12,297 nucleotides of DNA from DAOVDI01 sp965373045 (GTDB lineage: Bacteria > Acidobacteriota > Aminicenantia > Aminicenantales > Aminicenantaceae): NCBI GenBank assembly GCA_965373045.1, contig CBDVEQ010000070.1, positions 1 to 12,297 of the forward strand, written 5' to 3'. The position numbers were made by a program, and so were the translations under genes. The notes beneath the pieces are model-generated. The model saw only the letters and a list, made by a program, of their open reading frames with translations. It was not told the DNA's origin and searched no databases. Within the stretch, counting starts at the first letter, position 1. Every line of letters begins with the position of its first letter. Below are positions 1 through 6,207 of this stretch, piece after piece.

Positions 1-289
1 AAGTTTTTAAAAAAATTTTGTAAGACTTACAGGTGGATTTTTTGGATTTTTTAATGTGGATGGTCTCAGGAATGATATTTGTATCTCTAAAGAGGGATTG
101 GGAAATTTTATTGAAAAATTGAATCTTTTCTTCGGGGACAGTACTGTCCACATAAAAATAGAGGAGGTAAGGTTGTGGTGCTATCTCCACAAAACCGGAA
201 TCACGTATGTTGTATTCGCAGGGAAAAACCTGTGTAACGGCGAGAATGACCATTGCTGCCAGAACGATATATTTTTTGTATGTTGCCAT
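1..289 (-). CDS. Small exported protein of unknown function, 3' end cut by window edge
   Basis: An open frame runs from ATG at 289 on the minus strand to the left edge with no stop, giving 96 codons. The first residues (MATYKK) are followed by a hydrophobic stretch, about residues 8-22 (IVLAAMVILAVTQVF), and then Pro-Cys at 23-24, which looks like an export signal. The Cys is preceded by F-P rather than a good lipobox, so a lipoprotein is possible but not clear. The segment after it (CEYNIRDSGFVEI, residues 24-36) reads like a conserved start of a mature domain; I have an unverified impression of similar C-x-[YF]-N-[IV]-R-D-x-G-F starts in exported hypothetical proteins of anaerobic or planctomycete-like bacteria. 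The codon pattern and signal peptide argue that this is real. No good Shine-Dalgarno precedes the ATG. Function unknown. Confidence 0.7.
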   Translation of the reverse strand, partial: MATYKKYIVLAAMVILAVTQVFPCEYNIRDSGFVEIAPQPYLLYFYVDSTVPEEKIQFFNKISQSLFRDTNIIPETIHIKKSKKSTCKSYKIFLKT

Positions 290-420
290 TCGAAAAATTT
301 CTATCACAACGCGGTTGAAACTTCAAGGAAGTTCACTTGCTAGTAACAGTGCCGAGATGCACGGCGTGGCTAAGGAAAAACAGTCTATAGAAGTCCTCAG
401 AGGTCTATTGAAGTTAAAGA

Positions 421-462
421 AGGCCAAAGGCAACTAGGCCCAAAGCAACTTAGCCCAAAGCT
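421..462. repeat. Imperfect 15-16 bp tandem repeat, about 2.7 copies
   Basis: Three consecutive units start with AGGCC or AGCCC and read AGGCCAAAGGCAACT (421-435), AGGCCCAAAGCAACTT (436-451) and a shortened AGCCCAAAGCT (452-462). They differ by single-base changes and a 1-base length shift, as expected of slippage or degenerate repeat growth in non-coding DNA. No function is evident. Confidence 0.6.
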
Positions 463-501
463 ATTTTAATTACTTTTCTCGCTGGCGTTAGCCTCACTCG
501 A

Positions 502-535
502 CCCCTAGAACCCTTGAATCCTCGAATCCTTTTTT
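502..535. repeat. Degenerate 8-9 bp CCCNNGAAT-type tandem repeat
   Basis: Consecutive units CCCCTAGAA (502-510), CCCTTGAAT (511-519) and CCTCGAAT (520-527) are followed by CC and a T run (528-535). They share a CCC/CCT start and a GAA(T) end. This kind of 'CTCGACCCCT...GAATCCT' tract looks like a dispersed intergenic repeat family rather than a regulatory site, but that can only be judged genome-wide. Confidence 0.5.
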
Positions 536-543
536 GTATTGTA

Positions 544-572
544 TTGATAAAATCCGTTAATTTTTATAAGAT
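544..572 (+). promoter_or_regulatory. Possible sigma70-type promoter for the AOR gene
   Basis: TTGATA at 544-549 (5/6 to consensus -35) is followed either by TATAAG at 565-570 with a 15-bp spacer or by TAAGAT at 567-572 with a 17-bp spacer. Transcription would start close to position 577-580, leaving almost no leader before the ATG at 582. The AT-rich setting makes chance matches likely. Confidence 0.3.
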
Positions 573-581
573 TTTTGTACT

Positions 582-2324
582 ATGTCATATACAGGAAAAT
601 ATATACAGATTGATCTTTCGTCAGGCACACATGAAATTCGCGATACTGATAAAGAACTGGTAAAGGAATATATAGGCGGAAAAGGACTGGGTTTTGCCAT
701 CCTTGACAAAATAGCTCCCAATCCTGATCCATTTAGCGCTGAAAATCCATTGATATTTGTGAATGGCCCTTTTACCGGCACTAAAGTTCAGACCAGCGCC
801 AGAACAACGTTAGTGACAAAATCTCCTTTAACAAACTCAGCACATGATTCACACTGCGGCGGTAATTTTGGCCCTGCGATAAAGAGGGCTGGATTTGATT
901 ATTTTATAGTAATAGGAAAAGCTGATAAACCTGTTTATATTTACCTTACGGATGAAAAAGTAGAGATAAAAGATGCATCCGCTCTATGGGGGAAAGGAAT
1001 TTTTAACACCAGCGATGAGTTATTAAAACTTCATCAGGGCAATGATCCAAGAGTTGCTGCCATCGGTCCGGCGGGTGAGAACCTCTTGCTTATTTCTTGT
1101 ATAGGCATTGATAAACATAGAAACTATGGACGTGGCGGGGTAGGCGCTGTTATGGGTTCAAAAAATCTGAAAGCAATTGTTGTTGACGGGAGCACACTAT
1201 TAAAATATTACGATGAAGAAAAATTCATTGAAGCAAATAAAGAGTTAACCAGGGCAATTTTGAATAATGAAGGTGTTAAGTTTCGTCGCGTTAAAGGAAC
1301 GATGAAATGTATTAGAAGTGGTCAGGAAATGGAATATCTTCCGACGAAAAACTGGCAGAAAGTGCAGTTTGATGATTTTGAAAAGATCAGTTCTGAAACA
1401 GCCCGGAAAGAATTAAACTGGGAAGACACGGCTTGTTATAATTGTGCGATCAGATGTTCGAAATGGGCTCGATGGGACGGGCATGAGATTGAAGGACCTG
1501 AGTATGAAACAACAGCTTTTTTCGGATCTAACTGTGAGGTTAATGATATTAAAGACGTGGCTCTGGTCAATGAGATGTGCAATGATCTTGGCCTGGATAC
1601 GATAAGTGCTGGCGGAACAGTTGGTTTTGCCATGGAATGTTACGAAAAAGGGCTGGTTGAAAATTGGGATGGCATAGATCTTACATGGGGAAATGCCAGG
1701 GCTCAGCGTGAGCTTATCAAAATGATGGTTTTTAGAAAAGGGGTTGGAAAACTATTTGCTGACGGTACAAAGGCGGCCGCATTAAAAATCGGAAAAGGAA
1801 GCAAGGAATTTGCGATCAATATCTATGGGATGGAGCTGTCAGGTTTAAATCCCCTTGGTTCTTTAGCCATGGGGGTAGCTATGGCAGTGGCTGATTTTGC
1901 CAGCCATACAAGACTTTGGATCGCGGAACAGGAATTTGGTCCGGATTTTAAGATCGAACATATTCCCCATGCCGTATCAGAAGGAATCGATATTATAAAT
2001 ATCAGAAACTGCCTGGTTATTTGTGATTTTGTTCCGGAAGGCCTGGAAAGTCTTGCAAAAGTCCTCAATGCGGTAACTGGCTTTAAACACACAGAAGAAT
2101 CTCTGAAAAAGATCGGGGAAAAAATAACGGATCTGGCACGCAGATATAATTTAAGAAACGGACGAAAACACATGGATGATATTCTACCTGATCGTTTTTT
2201 TAATGAAACATCCCTTGCAGGTTTTATGCGGAGTAAAAAACTTGATAGAGATTTATTTAATGAATTAGTAGGTCAATATTACAAATTAAAAGGCTGGAAC
2301 CAAAAAGGGGAGCCTCAAAACTGA
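582..2324 (+). CDS. Aldehyde:ferredoxin oxidoreductase family protein (tungsto-/molybdopterin enzyme)
   Basis: The 580-residue product has the full length and layout of the AOR family, which oxidises aldehydes (or related substrates) and passes electrons to ferredoxin using a bis-pterin W or Mo cofactor and one [4Fe-4S] cluster. Visible signatures are the N-terminal EYIGGKGLGF (29-38), TSAR and KSPLT (71-84), HCGGNFGP (91-98), GPAGE (162-166), the pterin-binding stretch RGGVGAVMGSKNLKA (184-198), and cluster cysteines C285-x2-C288-x3-C292 with a distal Cys481 (or Cys477) as the fourth ligand. The family is cytoplasmic and oxygen-sensitive. The actual substrate cannot be read from the sequence. 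The gene stands alone: no ferredoxin, MoaD-like or flavoprotein partner is adjacent. The ATG at 582 lacks a Shine-Dalgarno, but the MSYTGKYIQIDL start is typical of the family, so the start is well placed. It converges on pyrE with 6 bp between stops. Confidence 0.95.
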   Translation: MSYTGKYIQIDLSSGTHEIRDTDKELVKEYIGGKGLGFAILDKIAPNPDPFSAENPLIFVNGPFTGTKVQTSARTTLVTKSPLTNSAHDSHCGGNFGPAIKRAGFDYFIVIGKADKPVYIYLTDEKVEIKDASALWGKGIFNTSDELLKLHQGNDPRVAAIGPAGENLLLISCIGIDKHRNYGRGGVGAVMGSKNLKAIVVDGSTLLKYYDEEKFIEANKELTRAILNNEGVKFRRVKGTMKCIRSGQEMEYLPTKNWQKVQFDDFEKISSETARKELNWEDTACYNCAIRCSKWARWDGHEIEGPEYETTAFFGSNCEVNDIKDVALVNEMCNDLGLDTISAGGTVGFAMECYEKGLVENWDGIDLTWGNARAQRELIKMMVFRKGVGKLFADGTKAAALKIGKGSKEFAINIYGMELSGLNPLGSLAMGVAMAVADFASHTRLWIAEQEFGPDFKIEHIPHAVSEGIDIINIRNCLVICDFVPEGLESLAKVLNAVTGFKHTEESLKKIGEKITDLARRYNLRNGRKHMDDILPDRFFNETSLAGFMRSKKLDRDLFNELVGQYYKLKGWNQKGEPQN

Positions 2325-2330
2325 TATTTG

Positions 2331-2912
2331 TTACTTCAATCCACGGCTGCCAGGCTTGACTGCCTGGCTTCCTGCTTTACACATAGGGCAGTTTTCAGGG
2401 TCATAGTTGGTGACATCCATCTGGAATAGAGAGAAGTAAGGAACTCCGAACTGAGCCTGGCCTCCGCTCCTGTCCACAACCGAGGTAACGGCAACGATCT
2501 CTGCGCCGCGCTCCTGGGCCAGCGTCATGACTTCTTTGACTGAACCGCCTGTTGTTGTTACGTCCTCCGCGAGAAGGATCCTATCGCCGGGAGAAATGTC
2601 GAATCCGCGCCTAAGACTCATCTGCCTTTCGACCCTCTCAGCGAAAATAGCGCGCACACCCAATAATCTGGCGATTTCCTGGCCGAAAACGATTCCTCCG
2701 ACTGCCGGCGAAACAACAGTTTCGATTTTGGTATTTTTGAAATGTTCTGCGATCTCCCGGCATAAAGTTTCCGCATGCCAGGGATACTGGAGGACCTTGG
2801 CGCACTGGAAATATGTCGCGCTGTGAAGTCCGGAAGTCAGCTTGAAATGCCCTTCCAGCAATGCGCCGGTATCTTTAAATATCTTAATGACTTCTTCAGG
2901 TTTTAAACTCAT
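2331..2912 (-). CDS. pyrE: Orotate phosphoribosyltransferase
   Basis: The 193-residue product joins orotate to PRPP to make OMP, the penultimate step of de novo UMP synthesis in the cytoplasm. It shows the type I phosphoribosyltransferase PRPP loop ILLAEDVTTTGGS (112-124, with the acidic pair E116/D117), the N-terminal LTSGLHSATYFQ segment (25-36) that contacts orotate/PRPP, and the PAVGGIVFGQE loop (69-79). The C-terminus carries a CPMC pair (175-178) and KPGSR, as in many PyrE proteins of this length. The ATG at 2912 has a GGAG about 10 bases upstream and lies inside the last codons of the hydrolase-fold gene (17-bp overlap), so it is probably translationally coupled as the last gene of the glnS operon. 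Its 3' end faces the AOR stop. Confidence 0.95.
   Translation of the reverse strand: MSLKPEEVIKIFKDTGALLEGHFKLTSGLHSATYFQCAKVLQYPWHAETLCREIAEHFKNTKIETVVSPAVGGIVFGQEIARLLGVRAIFAERVERQMSLRRGFDISPGDRILLAEDVTTTGGSVKEVMTLAQERGAEIVAVTSVVDRSGGQAQFGVPYFSLFQMDVTNYDPENCPMCKAGSQAVKPGSRGLK
2349..2368. repeat. 7-bp GC-rich inverted repeat at the AOR/pyrE convergent junction
   Basis: GCCAGGC (2349-2355) and GCCTGGC (2362-2368) can pair around a 6-base loop. The hairpin sits within the last codons of pyrE and just beyond the AOR stop, so it could slow transcription arriving from the AOR side. No T-run follows it on either strand, so I do not call it an intrinsic terminator. Confidence 0.3.
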
Positions 2913-3813
2913 TTGTTATTGTCTCCGTTTCTTTATTCAGGAAATCCTTAACGGTTTTTATGAATTCCTCCATGAAGACCGTCGGAGCCAGATGTTTATA
3001 CCCTGTCTGGAACTTAAAAAGGCTTGTATTGGGAAGATTGTCCATAAGGTACGGAACATCCTTATATCCTCTGTCATCCTCGCTTGTCATGATCAGTGTT
3101 TGTCCTTTCCAGCCTTTGAAATCCTCGGGAGTGTACCCTCCGCTTTTGTTGAATTCAAAGATCAGCTTTAAAAACGACAGCAGATTTTTTCGGTTGAACT
3201 TTTCGGTAATTACCTCATGCAGAAAGGCTCCCATCAATTTAAGACGAGCGGCGGCTTCCAGAGGAACATCTGCAGGGATGAGTGATTTTAATTTTTTCTT
3301 CACAACAGCGCGAAAGACCGAGGAAGGGAGCATTTTAATGATCCAGAGCACCCACTTTTTATTCCGCCCGCCTTTGAGCGCAGGGGTGTTGTAAAGAATC
3401 AACTTTTCGACCCTGTCACAATTGTTCTTGAAATAGATTTGGGCGATGATTCCCTGTCCTGAGCCTGCGAGAATGGATACTTTGTCTATACCTTCAGCAT
3501 CCAGGATTTGGTTCAGGATTTCGTTTTGTTCATCGACCGAGCTGAAAGCTATCATATCCGGTGCTATAACCCGGTATTCATCCTCAAAGCTCTTTATGCT
3601 TCTGAATCCATATTCCGGGGGAAAGATTCCTCCGGCTACTCCTGGAGGGAGAAAGATGGTTTTTTCCCCACGGCCGCAGCAGTAATAGGCGATATTCTGT
3701 CCCTGGAAGTTTATATTTTTTTTTGTGTGGGTTTTCAGAAAGTTCTGGAATTTTTCCAGTTCATCTTCCGGAACATCTTTGTAGTATTTATCGATCGATT
3801 CCATGCTCAACAT
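2896..3813 (-). CDS. Alpha/beta-hydrolase-fold protein with Gly at the nucleophile position
   Basis: The 305-residue product has the alpha/beta-hydrolase layout: an oxyanion-type FLPPGVAGG loop (54-62), a nucleophile-elbow region ILAGSGQGIIAQ (114-125), a helical lid about 145-225, an acid candidate in TSEDDRGY (D247), and a catalytic-type His in GYKHLAP (H274). When the elbow is aligned to the usual G-x-S-x-G, it reads G117-S-G119-Q-G121, so the nucleophile Ser is replaced by Gly (codon 3459-3457, GGA). It may therefore be non-catalytic, or use the shifted Ser118. It has no signal peptide, so it is probably cytoplasmic. The ATG at 3813 is supported by GGAGG 5 bases upstream; the start overlaps the glnS stop by 7 bp and the end overlaps pyrE by 17 bp, so it is the middle gene of a coupled operon. 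Substrate and role unknown. Confidence 0.85.
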   Translation of the reverse strand: MLSMESIDKYYKDVPEDELEKFQNFLKTHTKKNINFQGQNIAYYCCGRGEKTIFLPPGVAGGIFPPEYGFRSIKSFEDEYRVIAPDMIAFSSVDEQNEILNQILDAEGIDKVSILAGSGQGIIAQIYFKNNCDRVEKLILYNTPALKGGRNKKWVLWIIKMLPSSVFRAVVKKKLKSLIPADVPLEAAARLKLMGAFLHEVITEKFNRKNLLSFLKLIFEFNKSGGYTPEDFKGWKGQTLIMTSEDDRGYKDVPYLMDNLPNTSLFKFQTGYKHLAPTVFMEEFIKTVKDFLNKETETITNEFKT

Positions 3814-5549
3814 TTATCCCTCCCGGGGAGTTGTTGTTTATTTTTTCTGAATGATCCGGATTGAATTTTTGCCCAGGTATCTCTGAGTGTTACGGTCCTA
3901 TTGAACACAAGTTTATCTTTGGAGGAGTCTGGGTCAACGCAGAAATAGCCCTGCCGGAGAAATTGGTATTTTGTTCCCGTTTCAGCATCTTTAAGACTGG
4001 GTTCGACCAGACAATCTCTTAATATGTCAAGGGATTCGGGATTAATGTAATCCTTAAAGTTTTTTCCATCTTCCACTTCTCCTGTATCCTTTTTTATAAA
4101 CAGGTGGGTATAAAGCCGCACTTCTGCAGGCAGTGCGTGCGCAGCAGAGACCCAGTGTGAAGTGCCACGTACTTTCCGGCCGTCATTTGTCCATCCGCCC
4201 CGGGATTTTGGGTCATAGGTGCAGTGAAGTTCAATGATTTCCCCGGTTTTTTCATCCTTGACCACTTTCTCACATTTGATGTAATAGGCATGTTTCAACC
4301 GGATCTCGCGGCCGGGTGCCAGACGGAAAAATTTTTTCGGCGGGTCCTCGCGAAAATCCTCCTGCTCGATGTAAACGGTCCGGGAGAACGGAATCTTTCT
4401 TGATCCCATGGAAGGGTCTTCGGGATTGTTTTCTGCATCCAGCCATTCAACGCGGTCTTCTTGATAGTTGTCAATGATCACTTTCAGGGGCTCGAGAACA
4501 GCCATAACGCGGGGTGCGTGTTTGTTCATATCCTCCCGGAGGCAGTATTCCAGAAGGGAGATCTCCACCATGCTTTCCCGCTTGGCCAGACCGATGCGTT
4601 TGCAAAATTCGCGGATGGCGGCCGGTGAATATCCCCGCCGCCGCAGGCCGGATATGGTCGGCATCCGCGGATCGTCCCATCCGCTGACGAGTCCATGGTT
4701 AACCAGTTCAAGCAGTTTTCGCTTGCTCATTATGGTGTAGGTGAGGTTGAGGCGCGCGAACTCAATCTGTCTGGAGCGAAAAATATCCAGTTCTTCGAGG
4801 AACCAGTCATATATGGGCCTGTGGTCTTCAAACTCCAGGGTGCATAGAGAATGGGTGATCTTTTCCAGAGAATCAGAGACTGGATGGGCATAATCGTACA
4901 TGGGATAGATGCACCAGGTGTCTTTGGTGCGGTGGTGTGTGGCTCTCAGGATCCGGTAGATCACAGGATCGCGCATGTTGAGATTCGAAGAGGCCATATC
5001 GATTCTGGCCCTCAGTGTACGGCTGCCGTCTGGGAACTCCCCGGACTTCATTCTTTTGAAGATGTCCAAATTTTCATCGACCGGGCGGTTTCGAAAGGGA
5101 CTGTCCGTCCCGGGTTCTGTTAAAGTTCCACGGGTCTCTCTGATTTCATCCTGACTCAGATCGCATACATAAGCCTTGCCTTTGTTAATGAGCCTGATAG
5201 CGAATTCGTAAAACTGCTTATAATAATCGGATGCATAATATTCTCTGTTAGCCCAATCAAAACCAAGCCAGCGAATATCCTCTTTTATGGAATCCACATA
5301 TTCAATTTCTTCTTTAGTGGGATTGGTGTCGTCAAAACGCAGATTGCACAGCCCTTTATACTCGGAGGCGACCCCGAAGTTCAGGCAGATGGATTTGGCA
5401 TGGCCGATATGAAGATACCCGTTTGGCTCGGGGGGGAAACGTGTATGGATACGGCCATCGTGTTTTCTGCTTTTAATATCTTCTTCGACAATGGTGCGGA
5501 TAAAATCCAGGGTTTTGCTGTTGTCCTTTTTTATTTTCTCTTTTTCCAT
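3807..5549 (-). CDS. glnS: Glutaminyl-tRNA synthetase
   Basis: This class I synthetase charges tRNA-Gln with glutamine directly. From the chosen start it is 580 residues, slightly longer than the E. coli enzyme (about 554). It carries RFPPEPNGYLHIGHAKS (37-53) with the HIGH signature at 47-50, the RFDDTNP motif (71-77), and the second ATP-site motif IMSKRKL (273-279), followed by the beta-barrel anticodon-binding domains. The open frame extends upstream to 5609, but 5549 is preferred: GGAG (5560-5557) lies 7 bases before that ATG, the upstream ATGs have no such site, one of them (5576) falls inside the predicted -10 box, and the protein then begins close to where E. coli GlnRS begins. GlnRS is patchily distributed in bacteria, many of which use GatCAB instead, so its presence is mildly informative about lineage. 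First gene of the minus-strand operon. Confidence 0.96.
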   Translation of the reverse strand: MEKEKIKKDNSKTLDFIRTIVEEDIKSRKHDGRIHTRFPPEPNGYLHIGHAKSICLNFGVASEYKGLCNLRFDDTNPTKEEIEYVDSIKEDIRWLGFDWANREYYASDYYKQFYEFAIRLINKGKAYVCDLSQDEIRETRGTLTEPGTDSPFRNRPVDENLDIFKRMKSGEFPDGSRTLRARIDMASSNLNMRDPVIYRILRATHHRTKDTWCIYPMYDYAHPVSDSLEKITHSLCTLEFEDHRPIYDWFLEELDIFRSRQIEFARLNLTYTIMSKRKLLELVNHGLVSGWDDPRMPTISGLRRRGYSPAAIREFCKRIGLAKRESMVEISLLEYCLREDMNKHAPRVMAVLEPLKVIIDNYQEDRVEWLDAENNPEDPSMGSRKIPFSRTVYIEQEDFREDPPKKFFRLAPGREIRLKHAYYIKCEKVVKDEKTGEIIELHCTYDPKSRGGWTNDGRKVRGTSHWVSAAHALPAEVRLYTHLFIKKDTGEVEDGKNFKDYINPESLDILRDCLVEPSLKDAETGTKYQFLRQGYFCVDPDSSKDKLVFNRTVTLRDTWAKIQSGSFRKNKQQLPGRDKC

Positions 5550-5556
5550 GCCATTT

Positions 5557-5560
5557 CTCC
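5557..5560 (-). promoter_or_regulatory. Ribosome binding site that fixes the glnS start
   Basis: GGAG on the minus strand (5560-5557) lies 7 bases ahead of the ATG at 5549. It is the only good Shine-Dalgarno among the candidate glnS starts (5609, 5576, 5549). Confidence 0.6.
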
Positions 5561-5574
5561 GTAATATCCATTCC

Positions 5575-5602
5575 ATGATAAACAAATCTTTTTTTTTATC
5601 AA
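5575..5602 (-). promoter_or_regulatory. Predicted sigma70-type promoter for glnS operon
   Basis: On the minus strand TTGATA (5602-5597, 5/6) and TATCAT (5580-5575, 5/6) are separated by 16 bp. Transcription would begin near 5568, giving a leader of roughly 19 bases that contains the GGAG site before the glnS ATG at 5549. The fit of hexamers, spacing, ribosome binding site and start is mutually consistent. Confidence 0.5.
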
Positions 5603-5629
5603 GCCCCATCAGAGTTCAGGCCTACTTTA

Positions 5630-5658
5630 TTGCAATAATTCCCTTAATTCTCTATGAT
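5630..5658 (+). promoter_or_regulatory. Predicted sigma70-type promoter for hslV
   Basis: TTGCAA (5630-5635, 4/6) and TATGAT (5653-5658, 5/6) are separated by exactly 17 bp. The predicted transcription start, about 5664-5666, coincides with the ATG at 5665, so the mRNA would be leaderless for that start, or have a leader of about 18 bases for the alternative ATG at 5683. It sits back to back with the glnS promoter. No heat-shock (sigma32-like) consensus was recognised. Confidence 0.4.
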
Positions 5659-5664
5659 GGATAT

Positions 5665-6207
5665 ATGAAAAAAAACGATAAAATGCGTGCGACAACCATC
5701 ATCTGTATTCGTCATAAAAAGAAGGTGGCTATTGCCGGCGACGGACAGGTTACTCTGGGCAATACTATATTGAAGAAAAAGGCCAATAAGATAAGACTGT
5801 TATACAAGGGCAAAGTTCTGGCCGGGTTCTCAGGAGCAACATCGGACGCTTTTGCTTTATTTTCCCGGTTCGAGGCGAAACTGGAAGAATACCGGGGAAA
5901 TCTTTCCCGTGCTGCCATAGAACTGGCTAAAGACTGGCGTATGGACAGAGCTCTGCGCAGGCTTGAAGCATTGCTCATAGTTGCTGACAAAGAGAATTTA
6001 TTTTTAATCTCCGGGACAGGGGATGTAATTGAGCCGGATGACGGGATCATCGCAATCGGCTCAGGCGGAGCATATGCTATGGCTGCTGCCCGTGCGCTGC
6101 TCAGGACTACATCAATGACATCTAAAGAAATAGCCCAGGAAGCCCTGAAAATAAGTGCGGAAATCTGTATTTATACCAATGATCAAATCATAGTCGAGGA
6201 ATTATAA
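5665..6207 (+). CDS. hslV: ATP-dependent protease proteolytic subunit HslV
   Basis: HslV is the N-terminal-threonine peptidase of the HslUV (ClpQY) complex, a cytoplasmic two-tiered hexamer related to proteasome beta subunits. The product shows the catalytic start TTIICIRHKK, the IAGDGQVTLGN segment, LAGFSGATSDAF, the ELAKDWR and LRRLEALL helices, IAIGSGG, and the C-terminal ICIYTNDQIIVEEL. From the ATG at 5665 it is 180 residues with Thr10 as catalytic residue, so a 9-residue propeptide (MKKNDKMRA) must be removed; starting at the ATG at 5683 would leave MRA before the Thr. Neither start has a strong Shine-Dalgarno. The open frame continues upstream to 5491, but that part overlaps the glnS 5' end and does not resemble HslV. 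hslU follows with no intervening base. Confidence 0.95.
   Translation: MKKNDKMRATTIICIRHKKKVAIAGDGQVTLGNTILKKKANKIRLLYKGKVLAGFSGATSDAFALFSRFEAKLEEYRGNLSRAAIELAKDWRMDRALRRLEALLIVADKENLFLISGTGDVIEPDDGIIAIGSGGAYAMAAARALLRTTSMTSKEIAQEALKISAEICIYTNDQIIVEEL

Larger units (their letters stand above)
290..581. other. Gene-free divergent intergenic region with short repeats
   Basis: About 290 bp lie between the divergent starts of the exported protein (minus) and the AOR gene (plus). I see no credible coding frame: the plus-strand frames crossing 56-437 lack a ribosome binding site and overlap the exported-protein gene in antisense. The stretch holds two low-complexity tandem-repeat tracts (421-462 and 502-535) and a promoter-like pair of hexamers near 544-572. 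No intrinsic terminator, riboswitch or tRNA is recognisable. Confidence 0.6.

Noticed and set aside
136..149. Perfect 14-bp palindrome GGACAGTACTGTCC as an operator
   Set aside because: It lies in the middle of the exported-protein coding sequence (codons for V-D-S-T-V-P), about 140 bp past its start, and has no second copy in the window; likely chance.
56..437. Two plus-strand open frames (56-343 and 207-437) that could be small genes
   Set aside because: They lie antisense to or beyond the better-supported exported-protein gene, lack ribosome binding sites, are rich in Cys/His/Phe or Arg/Ser without domain character, and the second runs into the repeat tract.
481..500. GTTAGCC-like core as an integron attC site
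   Set aside because: It does not fit GTTRRRY, there is no matching inverse core or long imperfect palindrome, and no integrase or cassette is present.
421..535. CRISPR array
   Set aside because: Units are 8-16 bp, directly adjacent with no spacers, and no cas gene is nearby.
5550..5609. Longer GlnRS starting at 5609 or 5576
   Set aside because: No Shine-Dalgarno at either ATG, and the 5576 ATG is inside the predicted -10 element; the ATG at 5549 has GGAG at 7 bases and matches family length better.
5491..5664. N-terminal extension of HslV by 58 residues
   Set aside because: It overlaps the start of glnS on the other strand, spans both predicted promoters and does not resemble any HslV.
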